From Wolbachia endosymbiont of Diaphorina citri (GTDB taxonomy: Bacteria; Pseudomonadota; Alphaproteobacteria; Rickettsiales; Anaplasmataceae): 64,000 bases of DNA. The notes under the pieces were generated by a model that searched no databases, was not told the origin of the DNA, and worked only from the letters and a program-made list of their open reading frames with translations. The stretch lies in the NCBI RefSeq assembly GCF_013096535.2, contig NZ_CP051265.2, positions 744,001-808,000 of the forward strand, read 5' to 3'. Shown in pieces: positions 1 to 11,534 of this stretch (the stretch's first letter is position 1; the number at the start of each line of letters is the position of its first letter). The position numbers were made by a program, and so were the translations under genes.

Positions 1-148
1 TGAGTATATATTCAGGAAAAAGTCTACTAATTACCCATCCAGAGTTTGCTGATTCTGTAAATAGAATCGATATTAACGATAGTATAGGGCAGACAAATAA
101 TACACTTACTAAAAACAAGAATATATTTTTAAATACTCTCAGAAACAT
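1..148 (-). CDS. ABC transporter permease, N-terminal 49 residues (probable iron(III) permease FbpB type)
   Basis: An ATG at 148 on the minus strand opens a frame that runs off the left edge without a stop. The visible protein begins MFLRVFKNIFLFLVSVLF and has one strong membrane segment (about residues 8-30), then a short periplasmic-looking stretch ending SRLFPEYIL. This matches the start of binding-protein-dependent ABC permeases of the iron(III) FbpB kind, which open with one helix before the first permease domain. That assignment rests on pattern only, because the diagnostic EAA loop lies outside the window. It is divergent from trhO, with about 130 bases between them that should hold both promoters. 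Confidence 0.5.
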   Translation of the reverse strand, partial: MFLRVFKNIFLFLVSVLFVCPILSLISILFTESANSGWVISRLFPEYIL

Positions 149-278
149 TAACTTGAATCTATATTTGATATTAAAATGTTATATGCAAAAACTAAAGATA
201 TCCAGTAATTAACAGCCGTCCTATTGAATATCTTCATAATTTTATATATTATGTTTTAAATCGATAAACTAATTAATT

Positions 279-1124
279 ATGAGTTTTGTCATTGCAACTT
301 TCTATCATTTTGTAAAACTCTCTAATTATTATGACATGAAAGATGAAATAAAAGTTGCATGCGACAATGTCGAATTAAAGGGTACTATACTCCTTGCAGA
401 AGAGGGTATTAATGCAACCGTATCTGGTGAAAGAAACGCGATTGATAAAATATTCGATTTTCTACGTTCTGATTATAGACTAAGGGACCTTACATGGAAA
501 GAGAGTGCAGCAGAATATCAACCATTTAGTAAGATGAAAGTGAGATTAAAAAGAGAAATTGTGAATCTTGGTGTAAGTAATCTCGATACTTCCGTTAGAG
601 GTCAGTACATTGATCCAGATTATTGGGATGATTTTATCTCTCAACCTGATGTTTTAGTGATAGACACACGAAATGATTACGAAGTAAAACTAGGCAAGTT
701 TAAAAATGCAATCAATCCACATACTCAGCGTTTTCGAGATTTTCCTCAGTGGGCAGAGTCTTTCTCTGAGAGTAAAGATCTGAAAGTGGCTATGTACTGC
801 ACTGGTGGAATCAGATGCGAGAAATCTACAGCATATATGAAAAGCCTTGGATTTAACGATGTTTACCACCTTAAAGGCGGTATTCTTTCCTACCTTGAAA
901 AAACTCACAACAAAAGTGGTAGTTGGGAGGGCGAGTGTTTTGTTTTTGATGATAGAATTGCTGTTGATCACTCACTCGCCCCAAGTGATAAAATAAAATG
1001 CATATTCTGCTCAAGTAAAGTTTCAACTGATGAGCTGAAATCAGTTCCACGTGGCCAGGTAGTTTGCTCTGATTGTAAATCTTTAAGTATTGAAAGAAAT
1101 TCAGAATATAACACGAACCTTTAA
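279..1124 (+). CDS. trhO: tRNA uridine(34) hydroxylase, rhodanese-domain protein TrhO (YceA family)
   Basis: This 281-residue protein is full length for the TrhO/YceA family, which makes 5-hydroxyuridine at the wobble position of tRNAs. An N-terminal ferredoxin-like domain (about 1-95) carries the typical LLAEEGINATVSG segment. A rhodanese domain follows (about 115-215), with the active-site loop CTGGIRC starting at Cys174. The tail has two CxxC pairs (Cys241/244 and Cys263/266) that look metal binding. The first ATG at 279 gives the family's usual N-terminus; no strong Shine-Dalgarno site is visible. Its stop overlaps the end of the convergent small membrane gene by a few bases. Assignment is firm; substrate specificity is taken from the family. 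Confidence 0.93.
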   Translation: MSFVIATFYHFVKLSNYYDMKDEIKVACDNVELKGTILLAEEGINATVSGERNAIDKIFDFLRSDYRLRDLTWKESAAEYQPFSKMKVRLKREIVNLGVSNLDTSVRGQYIDPDYWDDFISQPDVLVIDTRNDYEVKLGKFKNAINPHTQRFRDFPQWAESFSESKDLKVAMYCTGGIRCEKSTAYMKSLGFNDVYHLKGGILSYLEKTHNKSGSWEGECFVFDDRIAVDHSLAPSDKIKCIFCSSKVSTDELKSVPRGQVVCSDCKSLSIERNSEYNTNL

Positions 1125-1540
1125 CAACTTCTTTCTCCTTGCATATTTGTAACCTTAATTTTGTCAAGGCATTTACCTACGACATAGCCCGCTCCAGCTC
1201 CAAGCAATGCACCAACTATAGCAAATGCAATCAACACTACACCAGAACCGCCAATAAGAGCTAAAGTTTCTTGCCCTAAACAACATCCTGCAACTAGACC
1301 AGCAACTAAACCAATTCCTACACCTATACACCTAAGTTTCATATTATTACTAATATTTCTACCTTTTCTATATTGTATAGATTGTATAGATTGTATACTA
1401 TGATCAGTATCATCATCTTCAAAAGCAAATTCTTTGATATCGTCTCTTGTTTTTAAACAATCGATAAGCTCACCTATTGTGTTGTTACGAAAATTATGTA
1501 AATTTATAACGCCATTTTTTATAGATTGTTCAGGTATCAT
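1121..1540 (-). CDS. Small two-helix membrane protein of unknown function
   Basis: No family recognised. The 139-residue protein has an acidic N-terminal half and a glycine-rich C-terminal half with two membrane segments (about 71-88 and 96-122) full of GxxxG-like spacing, a pattern of close helix packing. Residues 48-56 are three SIQ repeats, encoded by three copies of a 9-base unit near 1371-1400, so the length here may vary between strains. It is convergent with trhO and overlaps its stop. The decayed sequence at 15955-16253 has a similar glycine-rich double helix and may be a distant relative. Confidence 0.6.
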   Translation of the reverse strand: MIPEQSIKNGVINLHNFRNNTIGELIDCLKTRDDIKEFAFEDDDTDHSIQSIQSIQYRKGRNISNNMKLRCIGVGIGLVAGLVAGCCLGQETLALIGGSGVVLIAFAIVGALLGAGAGYVVGKCLDKIKVTNMQGERSC

Positions 1541-1655
1541 TTTATTTTTCCATACTATTAGAATATGTTTTTACTACACTGATTATCTTAATAATTGGTA
1601 AATTCCCATACAATAATAAGTAGATAATCTTACTACTATAGGTGGGACTAAAGCG

Positions 1656-2420
1656 CTATAAGAACCTGTTTAAAATCTTCGTAATTAGGAGAGAAACGAA
1701 GGAGAGAACAATCATCTGTAGGCTAGTATTAAGTTTACGCTCACAATTTTTCCACAATCGTCTACATTTTTCTAACCAAGCGAAAGAGCGTTCGACAACC
1801 CATCTCTTTGGAAGCACAACAAAAGAATATAACTCACTGCGCTTTATAACCTCAACAGTTGCACCGATAATATCTTTTATTTGAGTTGCAAATTTTTCTC
1901 CGGTGTAACCTGCATCAACAAGTACATTTTTGACCTCAGAGAGATTTTCTTGCGCACTTTCAACCATTTTCATAGCACTGCTGCGATCAGTTGTGTCTGC
2001 TGTTGTTACATAAATTGCATGTGGTAAACCCTGCGTATCAACTGCAATATGGCGTTTTATGCCTGAAATCTTTTTACCAGCATCATAGCCTTTACTTTCA
2101 GCGGTATCTGTATTTTTAACACTTTGGGCATCAATTATACAGAAACTGGTTTTCTCTTTTCGACCATTGTTGCTCTCCAACTAATTTTTTTTAACTAGTA
2201 AACTTGATTCCTCTCCATTCTTTTTATTCCAAGCTTGAAAATAGTAATATATACCTTGGAAAGTTCTTTGGTCTACTGGCAGCCACTTTTTAGGACGTAT
2301 AGCACTCCATAAAACACATGATATAAGTCAAGTTTTCTTGGTTTTGTTCTTTTTCTACTATTTTCTAAAATTGCTCTGATTTTTTCAAATTGCTTTCGAC
2401 TTATATCACTTGTTTTGCAT
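1656..2420 (-). pseudogene. IS5-family transposase, frameshifted
   Basis: The C-terminal part is open from about 2180 to 1656 and carries IS5 hallmarks: IDAQSVKNTD with the first catalytic Asp, KRHIAVDTQGLP, VLVDAGYTG with the second Asp, and PKRWVVERSFAWL with the catalytic Glu. The N-terminal part is recognisable upstream in other frames, as SDISRKQFEKIRAIL, then DLYHVFYGVLYVLKSGCQ, then YYFQAWNKKNGEESSLL. At least two frameshifts and a stop near 2180 separate them. It cannot make an intact transposase. Programmed frameshifting is unlikely because the breaks fall at several places. Confidence 0.85.
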
Positions 2421-2486
2421 AGATATACCTCTTTCTTAAATCTATGCCTATTTTACCTCATCTCTCCAAGATTCTTAACAGGTTCT
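1661..2486 (-). mobile_element. Decayed IS5-family insertion sequence
   Basis: An 826-base element bounded by inverted repeats. The left end reads AGAACCTGTTTAAAATCTT; the right end, read inwards, reads AGAACCTGTTAAGAATCTT. A TA dinucleotide sits on each side (1659-1660 and 2487-2488), the target duplication usual for this family. It carries one broken transposase gene on the minus strand. The right flank is a partial IS4-type element but the left flank is not, so the insertion was followed by loss or rearrangement of one side. Confidence 0.8.
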
Positions 2487-2934
2487 TAGGCAAAGCTACT
2501 ATCCAATGCTTTTAAATTGCTGCAAGATTCTACAATCAATTTGCAGGTATTTTAAAATAAAGCCATTGTACATTCTTTTCATAAATTCTACTGCTTCTTT
2601 AGTAAACCTGAAATCTAAACCCTGTTTCGTTATTATCACAGATTCTTCATTTAATAATCGACACATTGTATCTATGCTGCAGTTTGTAACCCCTATATTA
2701 CCCAAAATTATAGCTTTTATGAATCATCAATTACTCAATTTTCTCTTCCTTTTCTGTTTCAATTATTTGCCATTTCATTAAAAAATTTGTTGAGGTAATT
2801 TGATAAGCAAGTTATTTTATTCATCATTAGTTCTCTCACTAAAATATATCCGAGAGAATTTTATATCTTCTTATCCTATCTTCTTCATACCTTTATTTCC
2901 TTAACTTGATGCCTATCCTTTTTTAAACGTTCCC
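2487..2934 (-). mobile_element. Partial IS4-family element, copy A
   Basis: This stretch is a close reverse-complement match to the left third of the element at 54907-56224. It includes the terminal repeat at 2899-2934 (read inwards GGGAACGTTTAAAAAAGGA) and the transposase piece with TKQGLDFRFTKEAVEFMK. Homology stops at exactly 2488, at the TA where the IS5 element is inserted; the other two thirds of the element are missing. The longest open stretch (2499-2705, minus) is only 68 codons. Non-functional remnant. Confidence 0.75.
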
Positions 2935-2944
2935 GAATAGATCC

Positions 2945-3472
2945 CTACTTTTCCATTTTCAATCTAACACACATCTCAGTAATTATAATATCCAATTTTT
3001 GATCGTGTTTTTCCACAGGTAAATTTTTACAATATTGCTTCTCATAGGCTACACCTATAAATATTTTTCTAAGCGGCCGTAATTTTTTTATCATTGTATC
3101 ATACCAACCACTTCCAAAACCTAATCTATTAAAATGATCATCAAAAGCAACAATAGGGGTAATGATTGTGTCGGGAATTATATCTTCATCTGCTTTATTC
3201 CATTCCTCAAATTTTAATAACTTATTTTTATTAGGAATTGCTACTTTATAATCTAAATCGAGTAAATGATGCATCAAAGGCACAACATTAATTTCTCCGT
3301 CTGTTGGAATGTACGCTGCTATTGTTTTACCTTTAACGCAACTTAAGTTTTGACTAAAAAGATTAATAAGAGAATTTGCTGCATAATTAGAATAACTTTC
3401 ATCAATATCTTTTCTTATGGTTCTATATTGCTTCCTTAGTTCCTCTTTGTGCTGTTTAGTGTCTTTGAACAT
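2945..3472 (-). CDS. fthC: 5-formyltetrahydrofolate cyclo-ligase
   Basis: The 175-residue protein is of normal length for the enzyme that turns 5-formyl-THF into 5,10-methenyl-THF with ATP, returning a stored folate to the one-carbon pool. Visible hallmarks are an N-terminal KEELRKQYRTIRKDI helix, the substrate-binding PTDGEINVVPL segment (about 57-66), and the nucleotide-binding loop LGFGSGWYD (117-125), close to the family GxGxGYYD motif. The start overlaps the end of the upstream oxidoreductase fragment by 17 bases, suggesting one transcript with surA. folC at 49.2 kb acts in the same cofactor pathway. Confidence 0.9.
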   Translation of the reverse strand: MFKDTKQHKEELRKQYRTIRKDIDESYSNYAANSLINLFSQNLSCVKGKTIAAYIPTDGEINVVPLMHHLLDLDYKVAIPNKNKLLKFEEWNKADEDIIPDTIITPIVAFDDHFNRLGFGSGWYDTMIKKLRPLRKIFIGVAYEKQYCKNLPVEKHDQKLDIIITEMCVRLKMEK

Positions 3473-4085
3473 GTTCTATCCATTTTGCAGTGAGCTTTTC
3501 TTGTAAACTATTTTGCTTCAAGCGCTCACTTAAAAAATCAAAGTCAACAAGCTCCATATCCTGGTCTTGATTACTGCAACTATAAACAAAACTTATTTCT
3601 CCTGTTTCCTTATTTATGTGTTGCTGAATACATTGAGCGCAGATTTCTTTCATCATGCACTGCATAGGAGAGTTAACAGATGATATTGCTACGTGATTTG
3701 GTTTTAGGTATGGTTTTAAAATTGTTTTTCTAGCTTCATTTATAGCTTTCATCATTTTATCAGAACCAATAGTGATGATTTTATCTATAGTGTTTAAACT
3801 AATAGTAATTTTACCTAACTTTCCTTGCTGATATGAGATTATTGCATCAACTATATTACCATGAAAGGATTTATCCTGTTCTCTGCTTGTTTCTATCAAT
3901 CTTTCTTCACATGCCCAAACTGTCACGTTTGATGCACGTTCTATCAGTGCTCGTTTAAATACATCACTTAATTTCTTATAGCCAGCGAAATATAAAACCT
4001 TATGATTGTTTTCAAGACAAGCTTTGCCTATCGAAAATAACACTGCATTTCCAACCCCGCCGCCAATCAGCATTATATTCTTCAT
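3456..4085 (-). CDS. Ferredoxin-reductase-like NAD-binding and Fe-S domain protein, probably one domain of a larger alphaproteobacterial enzyme
   Basis: From the ATG at 4085 the protein opens with a dinucleotide-binding turn (MLIGGGVGNAVLFSIGKA), as in PyrK and related reductase subunits. It ends with a cysteine cluster, CMMKEICAQC, followed 18 residues later by another Cys (YSCSNQDQ), as in their [2Fe-2S] site. From memory this resembles the C-terminal end of a roughly 1000-residue alphaproteobacterial protein annotated as glutamate synthase beta/2-polyprenylphenol hydroxylase. Here only about 209 residues exist, without the FAD-binding part. An alternative TTG start at 4130 overlaps surA's stop and would add 15 residues. 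Partner and substrate are unknown. Confidence 0.65.
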   Translation of the reverse strand: MKNIMLIGGGVGNAVLFSIGKACLENNHKVLYFAGYKKLSDVFKRALIERASNVTVWACEERLIETSREQDKSFHGNIVDAIISYQQGKLGKITISLNTIDKIITIGSDKMMKAINEARKTILKPYLKPNHVAISSVNSPMQCMMKEICAQCIQQHINKETGEISFVYSCSNQDQDMELVDFDFLSERLKQNSLQEKLTAKWIEHVQRH

Positions 4086-4126
4086 AAACTTTTTACAGAG
4101 TAAAAAACGAAAAATATTCTCTAGCT

Positions 4127-5254
4127 TCAATTAAATCGATAACTAACAGCTGCATTTTTACGCATATTATCCAATAACAGGTTGCTTTGTATCATAATCT
4201 TTTGTTGATACATTTCCTGTTTGATTGCTTCTATATCCATTGCATTATTTTTGATATCACATAACATCATCAATTTTGCAGTACTATTTTCTCTTAATTC
4301 TACTATTTCATTCGTACTTGTTTTGCTAAATAAAATCTGTAAATCAGGATTTAAATCTCGCATTTTTACTTTAAATTCTTTTACGCTTGGCAACTTGAAA
4401 TCGTCTGCTAATTTGTCAACATTTAGACAACTGACCTTTTGCTCCTTAAAATTAGAGAGTAAATTTTCTGAAGCTTTAACCATAACTTGTTTTACTTTTA
4501 AAATACTTTCCAGCAGTGTATGGTCGAGCTGTACCTTATCTATGACTTTTATAACAGAGTAACCTTCGCTTAAACTAATCGGACCTGCTACATCACTGAT
4601 TTCTAATCTTTCCAAAACGTCCTTGAGAGTACCTTTTAGCTGACTTAAATTAACTGTTGCTTTGCGCATCTTTATTGAAGATTCTGGATTATTACTGGTA
4701 CGTAATTTTTTTACTAAGTCTTCAGCTATCTTCTGATCGGGAATTATGAACTCCTGAAACGTAATAAGGTAATCAGACTTCTCTTTTTGCTTTCTTGCAT
4801 CATCCACTTCTTGATCGCTGATATTAATAAGCGGTACAACTCCTACTTCAATAATCTTGTTCCACAGTAGCTGACACTTTACTTGTTTTTTTAGGGTATT
4901 GAGATCTATATTATGCTTTTTTACGTATTGATCAACTTCATCAGCCTTAAGTTTTAAACTTTGAGTTAAGAATAACGTGACAGCATTATTTAACTCCTCG
5001 TTACTCAATTCTATATTCATCTTCTGTGCTTCGCTGACAATGATAATTTCGTCTATTAACTGTCTTAGAATTTGAGATTTTACCTCTTTTTGATTAATCT
5101 TCTGAGTGCCAAGCAATGAATTTATGAAGTTTATACGTCTTTCGATATCTAAATTTGAAATTGGCTCACCATTTACATCTGCAACAATTTCAATCTCAGT
5201 TGCAAGTAACCTAAGCGGCAGCATTATTAATATCAAAATTAGTATTTTATGCAT
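4127..5254 (-). CDS. surA: SurA-type periplasmic chaperone / peptidyl-prolyl isomerase
   Basis: The 375-residue protein starts with a cleavable-looking signal peptide (about 1-19). The SurA N-terminal chaperone domain follows at about 22-140 (VADVNGEPISNLDIERRINFI, then LRQLIDEIIIVSEA). A parvulin-like region is suggested near residues 170-240 (VAGPISLSEGYSVIKVIDKV). The C-terminal part is poorly conserved, so isomerase activity is uncertain. The family assists folding of outer-membrane proteins; Wsp in this window is a plausible client by inference. It is the first gene of a tight minus-strand run with the reductase fragment and fthC. Confidence 0.82.
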   Translation of the reverse strand: MHKILILILIMLPLRLLATEIEIVADVNGEPISNLDIERRINFINSLLGTQKINQKEVKSQILRQLIDEIIIVSEAQKMNIELSNEELNNAVTLFLTQSLKLKADEVDQYVKKHNIDLNTLKKQVKCQLLWNKIIEVGVVPLINISDQEVDDARKQKEKSDYLITFQEFIIPDQKIAEDLVKKLRTSNNPESSIKMRKATVNLSQLKGTLKDVLERLEISDVAGPISLSEGYSVIKVIDKVQLDHTLLESILKVKQVMVKASENLLSNFKEQKVSCLNVDKLADDFKLPSVKEFKVKMRDLNPDLQILFSKTSTNEIVELRENSTAKLMMLCDIKNNAMDIEAIKQEMYQQKIMIQSNLLLDNMRKNAAVSYRFN

Positions 5255-5372
5255 ATAAAATTATTTAGCTAATAACTAATTCTATAATAAATACTGAATA
5301 AACGCTAGCTAACTTTTTAATAATTTAAAAAGAGGGTAAAATTACTGTAATGAATACCTAAACAATAATATA

Positions 5373-5463
5373 CGGAAGGAGAGGGATTCGAACCCTCGAT
5401 ACGACTTTTCAATCGTATAACGGTTTAGCAAACCGCCGCCTTCAGCCGCTCGGCCACCCTTCC
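5373..5463 (-). tRNA. tRNA-Ser (GCT)
   Basis: Read on the minus strand, the acceptor stem GGAAGGG pairs with the 3' CTCCTTCC. The D arm is GCCGAGCGGCTGAAGGC, the anticodon loop TTGCTAA gives GCT, a long variable arm is present (TACGATTGAAAAGTCGTA), and the T arm is GAGGGTTCGAATCCCTC. The long variable arm and G discriminator are typical of serine tRNAs. CCA is not encoded. It reads AGC and AGU codons. Confidence 0.96.
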
Positions 5464-5584
5464 AAATTATTACTATAATATCAAGACCTTTACTGCCTGT
5501 CTAATGCTTTTAATTGCAATATTTGTATCTGTTCAGATGCATGCAAATATTGAAACCTGTACTCCCTTTCTTGTCATCAGAGTA

Positions 5585-5673
5585 GCTGACACTGGGATCC
5601 AACTAAGTTACTTTACAACGTTTTTTGTGCGAAAGGACTGGATCCCAGTGTCAAGCACTGGGATGACACCATT
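5585..5673. repeat. Wolbachia palindromic repeat unit
   Basis: Two inverted arms: CTGACACTGGGATCCA near 5586 and TGGATCCCAGTGTCAAG near 5640, the second with its own inner hairpin (ATCCCAGTG / CACTGGGAT, loop TCAAG). The same core recurs in at least seven other intergenic places here. The 339-base gap between tRNA-Ser and ppa (5464-5802) holds nothing else I can name; a 73-codon frame across it is made by the repeat. Confidence 0.8.
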
Positions 5674-5802
5674 TGTTGTAAACTCACTTTTACTCTATGG
5701 TTATACTACCTTACCGCTATCCTGAACGGATACCAATATTTACCCATTAAAAACAACAATATTTTTCCGAATAACTGTAATTTAAGGCTAAATCAACGCA
5801 AA

Positions 5803-6309
5803 CTAATTTCTACTTTTTTCAATGATTTTTTTTGCTTCTTCTACATCAGCCCATTCTCCAACTGTCACCGTTTTTCCCTTTTCTAAATCTTTATAATGAG
5901 AAAAGAAATGAGCTATTTTATCTAGTAAGCTTTTAGGTAGGTCAGAATAGTTGTTTATATTGTCATAATAGCTATCAACACTAGAGATAGGTACGGCTAA
6001 TATTTTTTCATCCTCTCCTTTCTCGTCTTTGGTAAGTAATGCACCTACTGGACGCACTGATATCAAAACTCCAGACGCTAAAGGAAATTGAGTTAGCACC
6101 AAAACATCCGCAGGGTCACCATCACCTGCGCAGGTATTTGGTATAAACCCATAATTGCAAGGATAAGTCATTGAGGTGGACAAAAATCTATCAACTTTTA
6201 ATAAACCAAGCTCTTTATTAAACTCATACTTTATGGGATGAGCATTTGCACTTATTTCAATTACTACATTTATTTCATCTGAACTTATCGTTATTTTACT
6301 TAAATCCAT
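5803..6309 (-). CDS. ppa: Inorganic pyrophosphatase
   Basis: The 168-residue protein is typical of family I soluble pyrophosphatases, cytoplasmic enzymes that hydrolyse the pyrophosphate released by biosynthesis and so pull those reactions forward. The N-terminal segment KYEFNKELGLLKVDRFL and the Mg-binding signature DGDPADVLV (around residues 64-72) are intact, as are the later Asp/Lys residues of the DEKGEDEKILAVP region. The Ala in the signature, where a bulkier residue is usual, is a mild variation. It stands alone between tRNA-Ser and a gene of unknown function. Confidence 0.95.
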   Translation of the reverse strand: MDLSKITISSDEINVVIEISANAHPIKYEFNKELGLLKVDRFLSTSMTYPCNYGFIPNTCAGDGDPADVLVLTQFPLASGVLISVRPVGALLTKDEKGEDEKILAVPISSVDSYYDNINNYSDLPKSLLDKIAHFFSHYKDLEKGKTVTVGEWADVEEAKKIIEKSRN

Positions 6310-6389
6310 GGATTACCTCGTTATTCAAGAGAAGATATTATATAGCATACACTTTAAGAGTGCTACATTTATCATTTATAAGTAGAGAT

Positions 6390-7580
6390 TCATGAACGCC
6401 TGGACTGTGTAGGACCATTTGTAAGATCATTAATAATTGCACCATTGACTGCTGAATGTGGCGGTTCTTGAGGTGATTTTAGTAGTTGAAATAAAGCATA
6501 TACTATTACGATAGTAAGTACTGCAGCAACTATGAAATTGATGAGATTACTTTGTGGCAAAATATTTGTTATTGAGTTGAATAATTTTTGCTCCATAAAG
6601 AAATAATCAGCAGTATATAATCCAATAGACAATATAAACATACCTAAAGCTAATTTATAGGACGTGTTTTTACGATCTTTTTCTTTTTGTGGCACTAAGT
6701 AGTGTATATTCTCAGAGCTTGTTACTAATTGTTCAAATTCATCACTATTTTGGTTGTTTAACAATCGCTCTAGGGTGTTTTTTTTATTTATAGGATATAT
6801 TAATCCATTCAGTTTCGATTGTTTCTTCTCTTGCCAATCCACATTCTCATAGTCGACTGTATATTTATCTCTACTTGATAGCTCGATCTTGTGTAGTGAG
6901 CTAGCTAAGAGCACTATATAGCCCTCTATTAATGGATCTTCACATATCTCTAATACTTCTCTTTTTACTGTTTTGTTAGATGACGAAAGTTTTTTATAAT
7001 GACTACCTAAAGAAAAGAACAATGCTATATCTTTATCTACTTTTATGTTGTGAATAGAATAATAGAAGTTAATAATGCATTTATTTAAGGTAAATTCTCT
7101 ATCATATTCGTTTAATGCATTTTCTTCACTTAACAACCTTCTAACATCAATAAGCACCTTATTTTCAAAATCTTCTGCTGTTTTAAATATTGATTCTCTC
7201 TTTGGATTTGCCAAAACGTTAAGTAAATCTAATTTTCTTCCATCTACTATTTCGTGTATGTCTTTACCTAACTCAGACTCCTTAATAACTTTATATATTT
7301 CATCTATGATATCTTGAGTGCTCAGATTATTACTTCCGCTTAAAATTTTATAAGCTTGAGTATAAATTAAGAACAACCCTTGTAGACTAAATTGTAAGTT
7401 AAAATATTTATCTAATGATTCCTCTTTTTTTCTAACGAATGAAGACAAACCAATATGGTTTCTATGGTCTATTTTACCAGTTAAGTTAGCATGTTGAAAA
7501 TTGCCTAAAAAAATAAACAAGGCCTCTAATAAATTGCCTTTACCAACAATTTTTATTAGTTCTTCAACTTCCTTAACCAT
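6390..7580 (-). CDS. Unknown 396-residue protein with two C-terminal membrane helices
   Basis: No family recognised. Residues 1 to about 300 are soluble, helical and charged, with no obvious repeats. Two hydrophobic helices follow (about 306-330 and 345-366), then a short hydrophilic tail ending NGPTQSRRS. There is no signal peptide, so the bulk is probably cytoplasmic and tail-anchored. The frame is long, uninterrupted and has an ATG start, with codon use like its neighbours. It lies between ppa and mnmA on the same strand but is well separated from both, so it is probably transcribed alone. Confidence 0.7.
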   Translation of the reverse strand: MVKEVEELIKIVGKGNLLEALFIFLGNFQHANLTGKIDHRNHIGLSSFVRKKEESLDKYFNLQFSLQGLFLIYTQAYKILSGSNNLSTQDIIDEIYKVIKESELGKDIHEIVDGRKLDLLNVLANPKRESIFKTAEDFENKVLIDVRRLLSEENALNEYDREFTLNKCIINFYYSIHNIKVDKDIALFFSLGSHYKKLSSSNKTVKREVLEICEDPLIEGYIVLLASSLHKIELSSRDKYTVDYENVDWQEKKQSKLNGLIYPINKKNTLERLLNNQNSDEFEQLVTSSENIHYLVPQKEKDRKNTSYKLALGMFILSIGLYTADYFFMEQKLFNSITNILPQSNLINFIVAAVLTIVIVYALFQLLKSPQEPPHSAVNGAIINDLTNGPTQSRRS

Positions 7581-7687
7581 TGCTAAAACCTATAATGTTC
7601 TACTTTATAGTATAAGGGATACATGGCAAAATAGCTATAAATATTATTGTACGTTTACACTCTGTATCAAAGAATTAAGCCCTTTAG

Positions 7688-8800
7688 TTAAGAGCATATC
7701 CATCCACCGCCAATTACTTGCTCATCTTTATACGCTACACAGGCTTGACCTGGACTGATGCCAAAGTAATCGTCGTTTAAAATTACACAGGCTTTGTTTT
7801 TTTCGTCAGTTGAATGTATTGTTGCTAAGCTTCCTGCATGTGATGACCTGAGCTTCACAGTGACTTCCATCCCTTCTTTTGGTTGCTCTAGCCAATTTAA
7901 CTCTTTGACCAATATCTTTTTTTGCATTAGCGCATTGATCGGACCTACTATAACCTCATTATTTTCTGTATTAATTCTTACTACATAAAGAGGCTCACTG
8001 TGTGCAATGCAGAGGCCTTTTCTTTGCCCTACTGTAAAATTTACTATGCCACTGTGTTCACCTAACACTTTTCCATGAATATCTACTATTTTACCTTTCT
8101 GTACAGATTGTGGAGCTAATTTAGCTATTGTCTTAGTATAGCTTTGAGAAACAAAGCATATATCTTGGCTGTCTGGCTTTTCAGAAATTTGTAAGCCAAA
8201 ATACTTTGCTAATTTTCTTATATCACTTTTATAAAACCCACCTAGTGGAAATCGCAAAAGCTTTAACTGCTCCTCAGTTGTAGCAAACAAAAAATAACTT
8301 TGATCTTTACTTTTATCAATACTTCTGCACAACTTTACCTCACCATTTTCTTCTAATCTTCTTACGTAATGTCCTGTTACAAGCACATCCGCACCAAGAT
8401 TTTTTGTGACTTGCAATAGATCACGGAATTTTACTGTTTGGTTACATCTTACACATGGTATGGGGGTTTCCCCACGCATGTAAGTATTCGCAAAATCTTC
8501 TATTACTTCCTTTTTAAATGTTTCTTCGTAATTTAAAATATAATGAGGAAAGCCAACACTTTCAGCTACGCGTTTGGCGTCATAAATATCTTGTCCAGCG
8601 CAGCATGCACCTTTTCTTGCATTAGCATTGCCATCAGTGCCATATAGCTGAAGAGTCACACCTATCACTTCGTACCCAAGATTATACAGCAGTGCTGCAG
8701 CAACGGAGCTATCAACTCCCCCGGACATTGCAACAATAGCCTTAGTTTGATGCGGAGCTTTATCTTTTAATAAAGGTTCAATTTCAAATTCTTTTAGCAT
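7688..8800 (-). CDS. mnmA: tRNA-specific 2-thiouridylase MnmA
   Basis: MnmA inserts sulfur at position 2 of wobble uridine in Lys, Glu and Gln tRNAs. The PP-loop SGGVDSS lies at residues 26-32, and the catalytic cysteines sit in IPCVRCNQTVKF and SQDICFVSQ. From the ATG at 8800 the length is 370 residues, normal for the family. The frame stays open another 30 codons upstream to 8890, but that extension (including WIPVLDTK) is encoded by a palindromic repeat and has no family counterpart, so I reject it as the start. trhO acts on the same wobble base. Confidence 0.95.
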   Translation of the reverse strand: MLKEFEIEPLLKDKAPHQTKAIVAMSGGVDSSVAAALLYNLGYEVIGVTLQLYGTDGNANARKGACCAGQDIYDAKRVAESVGFPHYILNYEETFKKEVIEDFANTYMRGETPIPCVRCNQTVKFRDLLQVTKNLGADVLVTGHYVRRLEENGEVKLCRSIDKSKDQSYFLFATTEEQLKLLRFPLGGFYKSDIRKLAKYFGLQISEKPDSQDICFVSQSYTKTIAKLAPQSVQKGKIVDIHGKVLGEHSGIVNFTVGQRKGLCIAHSEPLYVVRINTENNEVIVGPINALMQKKILVKELNWLEQPKEGMEVTVKLRSSHAGSLATIHSTDEKNKACVILNDDYFGISPGQACVAYKDEQVIGGGWICS

Positions 8801-8817
8801 ATAATTTATAAACACAA

Positions 8818-8975
8818 ACTTGGTGTCAAGCACTGGAATCCAGTTTCTATTACACAATTTCATCGAAACAGCATACTTATTTGTAGTCAAGTTCCAGTGT
8901 CAAGCGCTGGGATGACACCCCTTCCTGCTGGAAGTTGCCTTTAAATTACTTGGTGCGTGACACTGGGATCTCATT
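8818..8975. repeat. Wolbachia palindromic repeats between mreB and mnmA
   Basis: Three related arms occur here: GTGTCAAGCACTGGAATCCAG near 8822, a CCAGTGTCAAGCGCTGGGATGACA-like arm near 8891, and GTGACACTGGGATCTCATTT near 8956. These form partly paired inverted repeats immediately upstream of mnmA and read in frame with it without a stop. No promoter for mnmA could be picked out. Confidence 0.75.
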
Positions 8976-9027
8976 TATATTACATAATTCCATCAAAACA
9001 ATTCGATAAACTGCCTTCAAAAACAAT

Positions 9028-11534
<2,507 letters not shown>

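Noticed and set aside
5504..5725. 73-codon frame between tRNA-Ser and ppa
   Set aside because: It spans a palindromic repeat and has no family features.
8801..8890. 30-codon N-terminal extension of MnmA
   Set aside because: Encoded by a palindromic repeat; MnmA family length and the MLKEF start argue for 8800.
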